Shown in pieces: positions 21,372 to 33,566 of a DNA stretch of 64,000 nt. The notes beneath the pieces were generated by a model that worked only from the letters and a program-made list of their open reading frames with translations, was not told where the DNA came from and did no database searches. The translations under genes were made by a program, and so were the position numbers. Position 1 is the stretch's first letter. Every line of letters starts with the position of its first letter. Source of the stretch: Cubamyces lactineus (Eukaryota; Basidiomycota; Agaricomycetes; Polyporales; Polyporaceae). The stretch covers positions 1,054,001-1,118,000 of the forward strand of contig JACDTU010000011.1 of the NCBI GenBank assembly GCA_022376465.1. Direction: 5' to 3'.

Positions 21372-24300
21372 ATGGACTCGCAAACACACAAGGCCCACAG
21401 GCCAGCGCAGTCGGGTGCGAAGGCGGAAAAGAAGAAGTCCGCCAAGGGGAAGGGCAAGGAGAAGCAGCATGGCTTCAACGAAAAGGTGCGTGCCTCCTCT
21501 ACTCTCCTCCTCTGCTTCACTAAACTTCTGCTCAGGCCTTCGCGCCCAAGTCGGGTCGGAGAGCAGATAGGCAAGGTCGTCGCACGGCAGAGCGCGACCA
21601 AACTCGCCTGCATGTCCCCCTTGTCGACCGCACACCGGACGATCAACCTCCGCCCGTCATAGTCGCCGTTGTCGGTCCTCCTGGCGTCGGCAAGACCACC
21701 CTTATGAAGTCTCTTATCAGGAGATATACCAAGCAAACCCTCAACCATATACAGGGCCCAGTCACCGTCGTCAGTGGGAAGAAGAAGCGTATTACCTTCA
21801 TTGAGTGCAATAACGACTTGAACTCGATGATCGACATTGGCAAGATCGCAGACCTAGTCCTACTCATGATTGACGGCTCGTACGGCTTCGAGATGGTACG
21901 GAATAAGCTCGCATTTCTCAGATGTGAAGCTCACACCCGCCTCGCTAGGAAACATTCGAGTTTCTCAACATTCTCCAGTCCCATGGGTTCCCTAAAGTCA
22001 TCGGAGTACTCACTCACCTCGATCTCATCAAGAAAGCAGCGACCCTGAAGGCCACAAAAAAGGCGCTGAAGAAGCGCTTTTGGACAGAGATCTACCAGGG
22101 TGCCAAGCTCTTCTACCTTTCCGGTGTACTCAACGGTCGCTATCCCGACACCGAAATCCTCAACCTCTCCCGCTTCATCTCTGTGATGAAGTTCCGCCCC
22201 CTCGTCTTCCGCAATTCGCATCCCTACATGCTCGCCGACCGCTTCGAGGACCTCACACCCCGCGAGGAAGTCAGGCAATCGAAGGGTAAATGCGACCGCA
22301 CGGTGACTGTCTACGGCTACTTGCGCGGTACCAATTACCGGCTAGGAACCAAGGTACATGTCCCTGGTGTAGGCGATTTGGATGTCAAGAGCGTTCAAAT
22401 CCTCGGTGACCCATGTCCATTGCCCGATGCGGAGTCCGAGAAGCGACGAAAACTCAGCGAAAAGAAGAAGCTACTCATCCATGCTCCTATGAGCGACGTT
22501 GGCGGAGTCATCTACGACAAGGATGCCGTGTACATCAACGTTCCTGGTAACTTCACGAAGGGCGGTATCGAAAGTGCGTACTCTCAACACTGCTGCTTGC
22601 GCATGGATATTGAATCGTATCTCTAGATCCTGGCGAGGGTGAGAAAATGGTGCTAGACTTGCAAGACGTCAATTCCACTCTCGAAGACCAGGTGGCCAAG
22701 AGTCAAATCAGGCTCTTTGGCTCTTCCTCCAGGCCTTTGTCTGTGGAGGCGGGACCTAGCACCCTTCCTTCCGACGATTCTGAAGAGTCCGACGATGACG
22801 ATGAGAGCGGTAGTGAGGAGGAGGATGGAGAGGACCTAGAGAGCGGAGACGAAGATGACTATGTCTTGGAGGATGAGTTGTCCGGCGAGGATTTCGACGA
22901 AGGCGACGAGGAGAATGTCGACAACCGCGGACGCTCTGCACCAAGGACAGTACGGCGATCTCTGAACGGGTTGCCTTCCCAAGACCGAAAGCGTGGGGAT
23001 GTCGAGTATGCCGACAGCGACTCAGATCTCGGTGGAGAGGACGATGACGATGATCCTGGGCCTTCTCGGCGATACGTGCATTTCGGTGACGACAAGCAGG
23101 TCGACATACCGAGCGACGACGACTATGTCGAGGAGGAAGGTTCGGAGGGCGCAAGCGATGCTGATGCGCCGCAGTGGAAAGCCAACCTTGTGGAAAAGGC
23201 GAAGTCCGCGTTCGAAGAGACCGCTCGTAGCCGGAAACGGAGAGACTGGGTAAAGCTGATATACAACTCCACTGCTTCGCCCGAGTCCATCTTAGGGGGC
23301 GGCGATTCTGGCGAGTCTTCGACATCGCAAGGCCCCTCCATGGACGACGACGACTTCTTCACGATTGCCAAAGCTAATTCCGTCAAGTCTGAGGAGACGC
23401 TCGACCAGACAAAGGAGCCCATCAACCCAGAGGACCTGAAGGAGTGGGAGGATGAGGAGGTGCTCGACTCAATACGAAACCTGTTCATCACCGGCTCGTC
23501 TTCACAGCCCGCAGAAGGTGTAGACGAGAACGGGCAGCCGTACGAAGACGAGGATCAGGACGGCTCGCAGGCTGACTCGGAAGACGGAGAGGGCGAGGAA
23601 GGCGAGGACGATGGCGGCGACGGTGGCGGCAAGCGGTCGCTGAACAAGGACGCCGCAGCGCTCGCAGCGAAGAAAGCGGAGCTGAAGCGCAAGTTCGACG
23701 AGCAGTACGACGAGCCCGACGCCGCCAAGGCCGACTTCTACACTGAAGCAAAGGAGGCGATGGCGCGGCAGCAGCAGCTCAACCGTGCGGAGTTCGAGAA
23801 CGTCGACCCCGAGGCACGTGCCCTCATCGAGGGATACCGTCCTGGCACCTATGTGCGCATGGAGCTCGTGAACGTTCCCGCGGAGATGGTCGAGAACTTC
23901 GACCCTTCGTACCCTATTGTTGTCGGCGGTCTCTTGCCTGCCGAGGAGCGCTTCGGCTACGTGCAAGTGCGTATCAAGAGGCATCGCTGGTTTGCGAAGA
24001 CCCTCAAGACGAACGACCCCCTCATCTTCTCGCTGGGATGGCGCCGGTTCCAGTCGGTGCCGATCTACTCGCTCGACGACCACTCTATCCGAATGCGCAT
24101 GCTCAAGTACACCCCAGAGCACATGCACTGTTACGCGACGTTCTACGGGCCTGCGGCACTTCCCAACACGGGCTTCTGTGCATTCAACGCGCTCGGTCGT
24201 GACACACCTGGCTTCCGCGTGAGCGCGACGGGAGTTGTCCTCGACATAGACCGTTCGACGCGCATAGTGAAGAAGCTGAAGCTTACCGGTGTGCCCTTCA

Positions 24301-25093
24301 AGATCTTCAAGAACACTGCGTTTATCAAGGACATGTTCACCAGTGCGCTCGAGGTCGCGAAGTTCGAGGGCGCGAACATCCGTACAGTGTCTGGTATCCG
24401 AGGCCAGGTCAAGAAGGCCCTGCCAAAACCAGATGGTGCTTTCCGAGCGGCGTTCGAGGACAAGATCCTCATGAGTGGTATGTATCATAGTTTCCGTCGA
24501 CACGAAATGGCGCTCATACTGCCGTAGACATCGTGTTCCTGCGTGCATGGTACTCGATCCAACCGCGCAAGTTCTACAACCCCGTCACTTCGCTTCTGCT
24601 GTCCGACAAGGAGAAGTGGCAAGGCATGCGCCTCACTGGACAAGTCCGGCGGGAGCAGGGTCTCAAGACGCCGACGAACGTCAACTCGATATACAAGCCG
24701 ATCGAGCGCCCTTCTCGCCGATTCAACCCTCTCAAGGTGCCCAAGAAGCTGCAGGCTGCGCTGCCGTACGCATCGAAGCCGAAGATCATGAAGGCGCAGC
24801 ATCGGCAGACGTACATGCAGAAGCGCGCAGTCATCCTGGAGCCCGAGGAGAAGAAGGCGTTGGCGTTGTTGCAGCAAGCGCGGGCGCTGCGCAAGGACCA
24901 GGTCGCGCGGCGTCGCGAGAAGAAGGAGGAGCGCCGGGCTGCGCACCGGAAGAAGGTGGAGAAGGAGGAGGCGAAGAAGAGCGAAAAGGAGAAAGAGAAG
25001 CGGAAGGAGTACATGCGCGCAGCGGGGATGAAGAGCAAGCGCGAGTCGGAGGCGTTGGAGGGTAGCAGGGGCAGCAAACGGAGGAAGACATAG
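21372..25093 (+). CDS. BMS1: BMS1, GTPase of 40S ribosome biogenesis
   Basis: Nucleolar GTPase of the small-subunit processome, which works with Rcl1 in early 18S rRNA cleavage. The first exon (21372-21485) reads [15 protein letters not shown] and a Lys-rich stretch. The second starts at 21536 and carries Walker [11 protein letters not shown], then [10 protein letters not shown] and, after an intron, [13 protein letters not shown], the G4-like motif. The AARP2CN part follows ([18 protein letters not shown]). A long acidic and Ser-rich linker spans about 22750-23620 ([19 protein letters not shown]). The C-terminal DUF663-type domain has [29 protein letters not shown] and [14 protein letters not shown], and after a last intron [15 protein letters not shown]. 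It ends in a Lys/Arg/Glu-rich coiled coil. About 1,160 residues, the usual size. Intact. Confidence 0.97.
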
Positions 25094-25663
25094 CCAAGTG
25101 GCACGAGTATGTAGAACAGCGCGTATCTCCACCGACTATTGCTATAAGTCGGCACTAATGCTACACTTTGCACTCTCGGAGTGATCATAGCTCGCAGGGA
25201 ACTCGGAGATGTTATGGTACCATCATGCAGCCTTCAACATCAGTGTTCTCTCTGATCAAACAGAATAAGAGTAGAATAATGAAGAGGCAGACGTTCAACG
25301 CAACACAACCAGGGATGACCACTGGTGGCCTGCTATTGTACTTGAATAAGGAGGTCGTGCGGGCGAATGTCGACCCTGAGCCTGCGCTCTGATCATGACC
25401 AGCCACCATGTTCAAGTTGTGGGTTTGCGCCATATATCCGACTTACTCCGAATCTGCCTCTTGCTTCCACAATCTCTACCCCATCCCTCAGCCGTCCCCA
25501 GCACCGTTACGCTTAGTTTCCGAGTGTGCGTGGGACGACAAGAGTGTGCTGCAATAGAAGTGTTGATTTTACAACATGAAATTCACTCATTGTTGGTATT
25601 ACAGGTATACTGACCCCAGATAACTACTCGACATACGAAGCCGCGCTTTGTTTCGATGCAACT
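25094..25663. other. Convergent 3' intergenic region
   Basis: Lies between the BMS1 stop (plus) and GH131 stop (minus). No gene is supported; it should hold both 3' untranslated regions and their poly(A) signals. Confidence 0.55.
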
Positions 25664-27159
25664 TCACTGGCACTGTGAACGTCGTCAGTACATTATGGTC
25701 GACAGTTGCATTCGTATAGATCTGTGCCTTACCTGGTAGTAGTAAGGGGGCGACACAGCCTTGCAAGTATACGGGCTTGCGCAAGCAGCGGGACCGGTGT
25801 ATCCAGTTCCTAGGAACGACAGTCATACGCAGCAGTGAGTGCCTTGAACCACCGATGCAAAGAGAACAAACGCACCTCCGCACTGGCCCCATTGGCTCTG
25901 GAGAGGCCCAGGCGTAGAGCTCGTCGTGGTCGACACAGGCGTGGAGGACGGGGGCACCGACGTGGGAGTGCTCGTGGGGGTGGAAGAAGAAGACCCGGGT
26001 GGTGCGGGTGCGCCGGAGCCAATGGCGGTCGTGATAGGGCCTTCCTCGATGTATACGCCGGAAATATACCAGTCCTCGGGTTGAGGGGTGTTCACGATGC
26101 GGAGCACACCGACGTGGAAGTCCTCGGAGTTGGTGGAGGTGGACGCGGGGATGTTGTCGTGCACCTTCACCAGGGGGTCGGAGCCGTTCGAGGCCCAGAG
26201 TCCGACGGTGCCTGCGGAGAACTATGCAGATGCAGATGAATGTGGATTCAAATTCAACTGCGCGAGAGCACGTACGTCGATGTCATATGCAAAGTTGTAC
26301 CACTGTCCTGCCACGAATGGGGTGCTCCACTGCGGCTGGCTCGTAACATGCCACTCGAGCTCAGTCGGGTTGGGGCCAACACCGAATTTCATCTGCATTC
26401 CAGTTAGCCGTTTGGCCGTCAAGACCAACAACGCAGTCCACGAACCTCTGTGAAGTGAGACTCGAAGAAGAGAATCTGGTGCTCCAGGGTTGACTGTAGG
26501 CAGTCAGGTCAGCCAGTAGCCCAGCCATGATGCGGTGGAGAGCTACGAACATCAGGTGGGTTGGTGCCCGGGTGCGAGATAGAGAAGTGGTAGAACAAGT
26601 TGCCTTGTCCGAGGTTCTGAGTGGTTTGAGGGATCAACTCCGTCCTGAAGATAATAACGTTGAGTATTGGCACACGGAACCTTTGCAAAATATAAATGGA
26701 CATACCGTTCCATATTCGAGTTCCATGTCGCGGTAGAGTCAATCGTGACCCGGAGACCGTGCGTCTCACTGGTGTCTGCGGGGTTCTTGTACGAGGGGTC
26801 GAGGGCTAGGTAGTGCGACGTCGGCTGGCTACCGTGGATGTACTATCCGGGCCTCAGCTAGGCTGCTTCTTCCCTAGCCAGCGTCATGTGCTTACCCACT
26901 GGTAAGTGCCAACTTCGTTGGCCCATGACCCTGTAGCGGAGTGATGTCAGTATTGCGGCCAAGTAGCGAGAAGATCAACCCACATTTGTCAAAGTCAGCG
27001 GCCGTGGTGAAGGGGTTGAAAGACCCTGGTAGAAGACGTTCATTCAACGTTACTCTGTACTACATCCTGAGTAGCGCGTCACCACTCACCATCCCAGAGC
27101 TTCGTTCCCGCGCGCGCAGCGCCGAAGAACAAGGACGCAAGAGCAAATTGAGCGAACAT
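25664..27159 (-). CDS. Secreted GH131 glucanase with CBM1
   Basis: Likely secreted beta-glucanase acting on beta-1,3/1,6- or beta-1,4-glucan. Starts MFAQFALASLFFGAARA, a signal peptide, followed by AGTKLWDG. Next come FNPFTTAADFDKWSWANEVG, YIHGSQPTSHYLALDPSYKN, TELIPQTTQNLGQGNLFYHF and MKFGVGPNPTELEWHV, matching the GH131 catalytic domain. The catalytic part ends near EDWYISGVYIEEGP. A Ser/Thr/Pro linker (SSSSTPTSTPTSVPPSS) leads to a CBM1: QWGQCGG, then after an intron TGYTGPAACASPYTCKAVSPP and YYYQ. A final coding exon of 9 bases gives Cys-Gln-stop. All CBM1 aromatic and Cys positions appear present. Many short introns. Neighbours give no functional link. Family assignment by recalled similarity; substrate preference cannot be read from sequence. 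Confidence 0.87.
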
Positions 27160-27681
27160 ACCGACAGCTATGCCTTTTACAGATGGAGCGAGAGCTTCAG
27201 CCACTGCACACCAAAGCGGACGAACGGCCGTATATATATCGTGTCTCCACTAGCTACCAGCGTCCTCGCGCACTCGCCTATTCTTTCATCTTTCATTCGT
27301 GCCAGCGAAGTATGGCCGTCGGGACAGTGGGGATAAACGTCGGGGCGAGTGGAGGCGGAGAAAACGTCCCGCATGATCACGGCTGCAGGCGCGGACAGAA
27401 CGGTGCTCGGCAGCGCGATGTCGGACAGGAGAGTCCACGAGGGCTCGGCAGAATCATGGATATATCGAAGTGATTAAACTGGTACAGAGGGTATGTCTTC
27501 CGGGGTATGAACGTGGCTATGCAAAGTCGTGAGGGTGGGAGGTGGGGTCCTCGTAGGGCATGGGGGAAGAAAAGAGAAAGCGTCGGACAACTGAGGGATA
27601 AGTTATGAGCGCGTGCGCCGGTCGACGGAGAATATCCAACAGAATCAATCGTACACAGGTCGTCGCAGGTCGTGATCGTGA
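27160..27681. promoter_or_regulatory. GH131 promoter and channel gene 3' end
   Basis: About 520 bases between the start of GH131 and the stop of the channel gene, both on minus. On minus, tatata at 27230-27240 (plus cgtatatatatcg) lies about 75 bases upstream of the GH131 start and is a likely TATA element. No gene is supported. Confidence 0.5.
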
Positions 27682-30600
27682 TCATGTCGCCTTTGAGAAC
27701 ATCCAAGACGTCAGCCAGGACTTTGGTTGCTGCAACTGCTCCGCCTCCTCTTCCTCTCGCTCCTTCACGTCCTCCGCCGCATCTTCCTCCTCGGCAATCG
27801 CAACAGTATAAACCGCCTCTTGCACTGAGATGATCTTAGATCCACTGTGCTGGCTCCCGTACACTACTGGTGGAGGCAGCGTAGTCGGCGACTCGACGAC
27901 GGACAACGCGGATCGAGACATGGGATGTCGGTGGTGGTGATGGCTGGTCCGCCGCATTCCGAGCTCGTAGTCCATAGATGCGGCGCGATTTCGGCGACGT
28001 GGATCCGAAGGCATAAAGAACGACCCAGAGGGCCTTCTGCCTCTGCTACTGGCTCGGGAGTCAGAGCCAATAGACATGGAGCGGAACGCCGAGGGCGATG
28101 TGACGTCGAACGTGCTGGGGCGGCGAATGCCAAGATGTGACCCGGGGGCACTGTGGTTTGACTTTCTCCGTTTAGACTGTCGACGAGGGATGGGCGCGAC
28201 CTCGATGTCCCCTTCCTTCTCAATAGACCCCACACGTGATGCGATGGCAGGTGGGAGCTGGATCTCTTCCGTTCCATCCACTTGCCTGTAGTAGCTGGGA
28301 TGAAGGGATTCTGTCTCGTCGATGCTGCCGAAACTGGCGACGAAGGGAATAGATGAGAGTTCCGTCTCGATGAAGTCCTCGTCCCGCCAGCCGCCGATGC
28401 GGCCTGCAGCAGGTTGTGTCGTCAAGGCCATGCGAAGGTTCACGGTATCATCGAGGTCGAGGATCCCGAGCGGATCACGGGGTAGCCAGAGGACGTTGTC
28501 AATGTTTCGGGTATAGTACGGGTTTGCATAGGTATGGCTTGTCGAAGACTCGTCCTCCCATGCAGGATGGGGCGGGTGTTTGGACACTGTCGCGGGGGTC
28601 GCCGGAGTCTCGACCGTGGAGTCCGCCACGGAATCAGCGTTCACTTCTTCACAGGGCTGGAGCGAGCGATCAGGTGTGACGGGACAATCAGGTACAGTTG
28701 CTACGGTCTCCGAGGTTGGCGCCAAGGGTATGGTTGAGTCCGTGCGATGTGCAGGCCCGAACGGGTTGGGATGTCTCCGAGGAGTACGCCGAGGACGGCT
28801 TGCGATGGTCGCGTACGGGAAATTGAACTTCAACGGGAACCGCCAGGGCCATACGTCTACGCGAGAGCCTTCAGGTTTCTCCTGAACGCCTTGAAATGTC
28901 TCTCCGGAGGTTGGTTGTGCTTCGTCGATGATATCCTCGGGAACGCTTCCTGTCCCACAGACCACTTGAGCCTCCAGTATGTCGTCGCGTTCGAACCGCA
29001 TCCGGCAGAGGCGAGTCAAGCTAATACAGATCAGTCTCTGGACCGGGGACGAGGCATTGAATGCAACACGTACAACATCTTGTAGCCAGCCGTCAATATG
29101 ATCAGTACTGCCGACAATCCGACATTCACTGTCTTCTTGTTGACAACCATGTATGCGAGGAAGACGACCTGCGCGAACATCAACCCTGTCGGAGGGCTTG
29201 AGCAACTAGCAGCTCCACGAGATATTTGTGCACGTACCATCCAAGGAATACCGGACCATGCGGATGAGGAGCGTTTGACCATTGCCTTCGTAATTCTTGG
29301 CATATACGTGCAACAACTATCCATAGCTTTTCAATGAATCATGCAATTTGCGTAATGGAAGAGGTCGTACCTGGTTCTTGATCACAGCTACCCAACGTGA
29401 AGCTTAGTTAAGTGAGCGAGTACGACCAGAGGGCATCGTACTTACTAGCTTCCACGCAAAAGTATATAAACGCAAACGGAATGACGAGCGGGTTCAGGAC
29501 AGCAAAGACCAGTAAAATGTGCATGACGAGGATATGGTTCGGGAGCCAATCTGATCCAATATACTCAGCTGACTGAGTCAAGAGTTAGATGAGAGCGAGC
29601 TTACAGTAGTAGTTGAATGTACGAGGTCGGATGCCCATTGCTCGTTTACGTGGCGTGACTTGTCGTTTCGTTGCCGGATACATGATAAGAGGTAGCTGTT
29701 GGAGGGTTAGCATACATCAGGGCCGGACATCAATGCTCACATACCCCAACTGTGAGAGTGCAAGACAACGTCAACAATCGTTCAACAACCATAGATGGTG
29801 CAAATACTCACATAGTGCGAGCTCAACTCCGCCGTGCATTGCGGTCGTGAAAATGACTATGGCTGGGTCAGCCGAATCCACCTTATGGTAATTATCCTAT
29901 AGACTTACACCAACCAACATAAAAGGGACCGGCTACCGGGAAGCTCTGCGAAATAACTTCGGCCACCCTCGGAGCCGTAGTGTTCTTGAACGAGACCAAG
30001 AAGGACTGCAGGGCGACGGTGCCGACGCAGAAGAAGACGAGGACGTTGACGATCAGGAACTTGTAATATCGAGTCATGATGCGGTCGTGCAGAGCGGAGA
30101 GCGTAGCAATAGTATGTGCGCGCTTAGCAATGAGCACTGGGTAGGTCACACGAGATGAGCTCTACGATCAGTGAAGATGAGGGAAAGTAGAGGGACGTAC
30201 GAAGTAGCAAGGGAATCAAGAGCGAGAGCAGTGCAACGAGGACCGTGGGTAGGAAAGACTGCAATAGTTCCTCCTCCCATTGATGCTTGTCCAGGTACTG
30301 GAGCTACACAACGGGATAGAATTAGCACCGATCATGAACTAACGGCAGTTGAAAGTCGTACCAATCCTGGGACGAAAGTACTGAGGTTCTGGATATTGAC
30401 AAGACCGACGAAGATAGAGACAGGGAAGACCCAGCACAGCGTGAATGCCCAGACACCAAGTTCTACAACCCAATCCTTGACAAACTGTACGGTAACGAGT
30501 GAGCTGCGCGATCATACAATAGGTAGTATAGACGCATACCTCTGCCCTGAACGTCGGCTTCATCAGCCTCGTCCAATCCAGGTCCTCGAACGATGGCGCC

Positions 30601-32526
30601 ATGGTGACTAGGCACTGAAGCGGGTTCTCCGGATGGACAGCGAGGTACTTGCACGCCCTCCGCGCGTCAGCAGGGTCGACGAATGTAACGAACCCCGTCG
30701 ACATGGGCTCATAGTCCGTGAGCGCCATCGAGCGCTTCTCTGTGATCATGTTCGTGACGATCTGCAGCTTCGCCGTGTAGTAGTCGATCGCGGGGACGGT
30801 CTTGCCGCGGAAGATGGAGGATAGGTGAATAAGCGGCTGGTACTCGTCGAGCGTGCTCCGTGGGAGGCTGAGCAGCGCGTCCCACACCGTCTTCTCCGAA
30901 TCCTTCTTCTCGGGGTTTGTGGGAAGGACGGCCTCGAAGTCGGAATGTGACCGCTTCCAGAGCTTCTGCCATCCGGAGGCGTCCTCAGGAATGTCTGTAC
31001 CTGGCTCGGGGACGAATGGCTTGAGAGTGCGAATAAGCAACTCCATGCGGTCCTCGCCTTCAATGGCGTCCCGGTCTTCGCTCTCGGCGACAGCCTCGAT
31101 GTCTAGATTGCCTATGACAGACTTTCTCCTGGCAGCGACCGACATTCGTCGCATGGCGTTTCTGATGACGCCAGCATCCTGCTTGTTCTCCATCGCCAAT
31201 TGCACAGCGGTGATTGCCTTCCGGGCGAGCTTGATGTGCGCCGTCTCGAGAAGGCGGAGAATCTCTTCGCGCCGTTCCAGCAGCGATGCAAGGTCGTTCA
31301 TCTTGCGTACAAGGACGACGCGGTCAATTTCTGGGACGTCCCGAGACTCGGGGTCAGAATCCTGTGAAGACGCTGAGCGCTCCGATTCTGGTGGGCTGCT
31401 ACTTCCCGACGTCCGTGCTCGAGTTACCTGAGCCGGTAGTCGTCGCGCGCGGTTGAACAAGAAAGTGAACATCAAGTTCAAAAAGCCTGGTTGCGTGGAG
31501 GAAGTGATGCCTATTGCGGGCCGCGCAACTCCGCGAGACAGGTAGTACTCGAAGTACTCCTTCAGGTCCTTCTCAGACCGGAGCCCATGCGGGATATTCG
31601 TGACCATGACCGTACGCAAGCGTAGGCCGCGCGTAGAATGATCCTCTTCTAGAGGTGCCAGCGAATGAAATGGGTACTGAGGATGGGGGTGAGGATCATA
31701 CTGTGAGCGCTCCTTCGCTGATGTCTCTGAAGCAGCTTGGTTGGCTGCTGCAACGATGTTTTGCGCACGGTAATGGAAAGCGCCGCGACAAATCCAGTAA
31801 AGAGTGCCAAACCAGGAGAGCGTGATCCAGAACATGAGGATGATATGTACCCAGAGCAATGACAGGCCTTTCTCGGTAGAGACCAGGGAGGATATGGAGG
31901 CTCTTGTCATGGACTTGGGCGAGACTGTGCCGTCCGAGAAAGTGACATGGATGGGCAACAAGATGGGGAGCGTCGTCAGAGTCTGCAGGAGCGCGAACCA
32001 GAAGCAGCCGCGGAGAAAGCGAATGTAGAGCGTTGCATCGACACCGCGAAGCTTGTTCATGCGATCCTCAGGAAACTGGAGGACGGGCTTGATCCATGAG
32101 AGAGGCCAGCCGCGCGGATGAGGGGGAGACGGACGCCTAGCCAAACCAAGTTCAGGGTGTGCAAGAAACGATACATTCGTTGCACTCACTTTGCCCATGA
32201 CCTTCCTTGGTAGAGGCTGAAGGGCCGACATTGAGCATAGTGAGCGCCCGCACGGAGGACTAGAGAACTGCACGTACTATCCGAACTCCCAAGACTCGAC
32301 ACTACCCAAACCCTCGCCATGTTGCCGCTTTCCACGGCGTTTCCTTTTCATAAGCTCATGTGCGGTGATCGTAATGAGGAAGATGCCGCCTGCTACGACG
32401 GACTGGTTGATGAGGCCGCTGTTACGTCCGAGGATGCCGTTAGCAGACAAGCGCGCTTTGAAGTGAGGGTGACCGCAGTACGGACCTGTAGTCTTTTGAG
32501 AATGGCCTGTTCTGAATAGTTGCCAT
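27682..32526 (-). CDS. CSC1/OSCA-type calcium-permeable channel
   Basis: Membrane protein of the osmosensitive CSC1/OSCA/TMEM63 family. I place the start at 32526: exon 1 is 41 bases (MATIQNRPFSKDY) and splices over 32419-32485 to SGLINQSVVAGGIFLITITAHELM, the first membrane segment. Next are GSVESWEFGYLYQGRSWAK and the RSN1_TM region with LYIRFLRGCFWFALLQTLTT. The cytoplasmic PHM7-type loop has RTVMVTNIPHGLRSEKDL, about 150 linker residues, and GFVTFVDPADARRACKYLA. Small exons between 30540 and 29040 encode the seven-helix pore region. The C-terminal tail is long (about 450 residues), with ANPYYTRNIDNVLWLPRDPLG as in family members, Ser-rich stretches, an RTSHHHHRHPMSR block and an acidic end (EEEDAAEDVKEREEEEAEQ). 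Over 1,200 residues. Junctions in the helix-rich part are not all fixed. Confidence 0.9.
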
Positions 32527-32822
32527 TGTCCGGCAATGTTACATGGACGACGGCGACAGCGTGCAGAGGCCCCAGCACGACGAGTGGGAGATAGTCGGCG
32601 AGGGAGAGGCTCCGAAGAGGCATTCCCCGCTTCTTGTGCCCAGGGCCTGATATTCGCCCGCCTCTGCCAGCCTTCCGGCGCTTCTCCACTCGTCGTCCCA
32701 CACGACAGCTAGGCGCTCATCACCCCATCCAGCCGAACCGGTTCAGCTCAGACAGACGCCCGTGTCCCGCCCAGCGCCGGGCTCAACGACGCCATCCTCG
32801 AGCTCGACGTTCCACTCCCACC
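32527..32822. promoter_or_regulatory. Bidirectional promoter, channel gene and NDUFS4
   Basis: Divergent spacing of 296 bases. The NDUFS4 start lies in a strong context (CCCACCATGTC). No clear TATA box is seen, as is common for housekeeping fungal genes. Confidence 0.45.
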
Positions 32823-33566
32823 ATGTCTCTCCTCCGCTCTTGCCAGCACGCCGTCCGGCGGCAGACGGCTGCCAGGGCCGCTTTTACTTCTGCTAGAACA
32901 TACGCGACCGATCCCAACATTCCCCAAACTGCTGAGCAGAAGCAGGACACCCAGGTTGCCCATCCCCCTTCCCAAGATGTCATGACTGCAGACATTGTCA
33001 GCGGCGCCCCCAGTATGTCTACCTCGCTTTCGGTTGCATTAATATGATCATAACAAGCCTTCAAATGCAGAGGAGTTGCGGCACCGCACAGTCAGAATTT
33101 TCCAGCCCACCCGTAGCACCACGCAGAGCGGTACTGGCAAGTCCGAGCGTTGGCGCATCGACTGGGACATCCTCCCCGGTGGCGGCCGCTGGGAGAACCC
33201 TCTGATGGGTTGGGCTAGCTCGTGCGTGTTCCGTCTCTCTCAGTCGAATGTTTGCTCAACCACTATGCAGTGCCGACTACATGCAAGGCACCCGCTTGTC
33301 GTTCCGTACCAAGGAGGACGCCATCCACTTCGCTGAGAAGCAGGGTATGTGCACCGCTCTTATATCATACGCCAATGTTCACATATCCTTCTGCTCCGTT
33401 CAGGCTGGGATTACTACATGTATGTCGCACCATCTGCCACAACTCCACGCTCGCAGCTGACGATGTGCACAGTGCTGCTACCGAGATCAAGCGCATTCCT
33501 CCCAAGAACTACGCGGAGAACTTTGTGTACAAGCCTGGCAAGCTGCGTCTCATCCGCACGAAGTAG
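32823..33566 (+). CDS. NDUFS4: NADH dehydrogenase (complex I) subunit NDUFS4
   Basis: Accessory matrix-arm subunit of mitochondrial complex I. Five exons (32823-33012, 33071-33221, 33271-33344, 33404-33419, 33473-33566) join in frame to 174 residues. The N-terminus MSLLRSCQHAVRRQTAARAAF is basic and lacks acidic residues, a mitochondrial targeting sequence, followed by ARTYATD. The family core has RTVRIFQPTRSTTQSG, WRIDWDILPGGGRWENPLMG, WASSADYMQGTRLSF and KEDAIHFAEKQGWDYYI. It ends NYAENFVYKPGKLRLIRTK, the conserved tail. Exon 4 is just 16 bases. Size fits the family. Intact. Confidence 0.97.

Noticed and set aside
23502..24548. 348-codon minus frame inside BMS1
   Set aside because: Antisense shadow of the BMS1 C-terminal exon, rich in His, Arg and Val as expected from such shadows.
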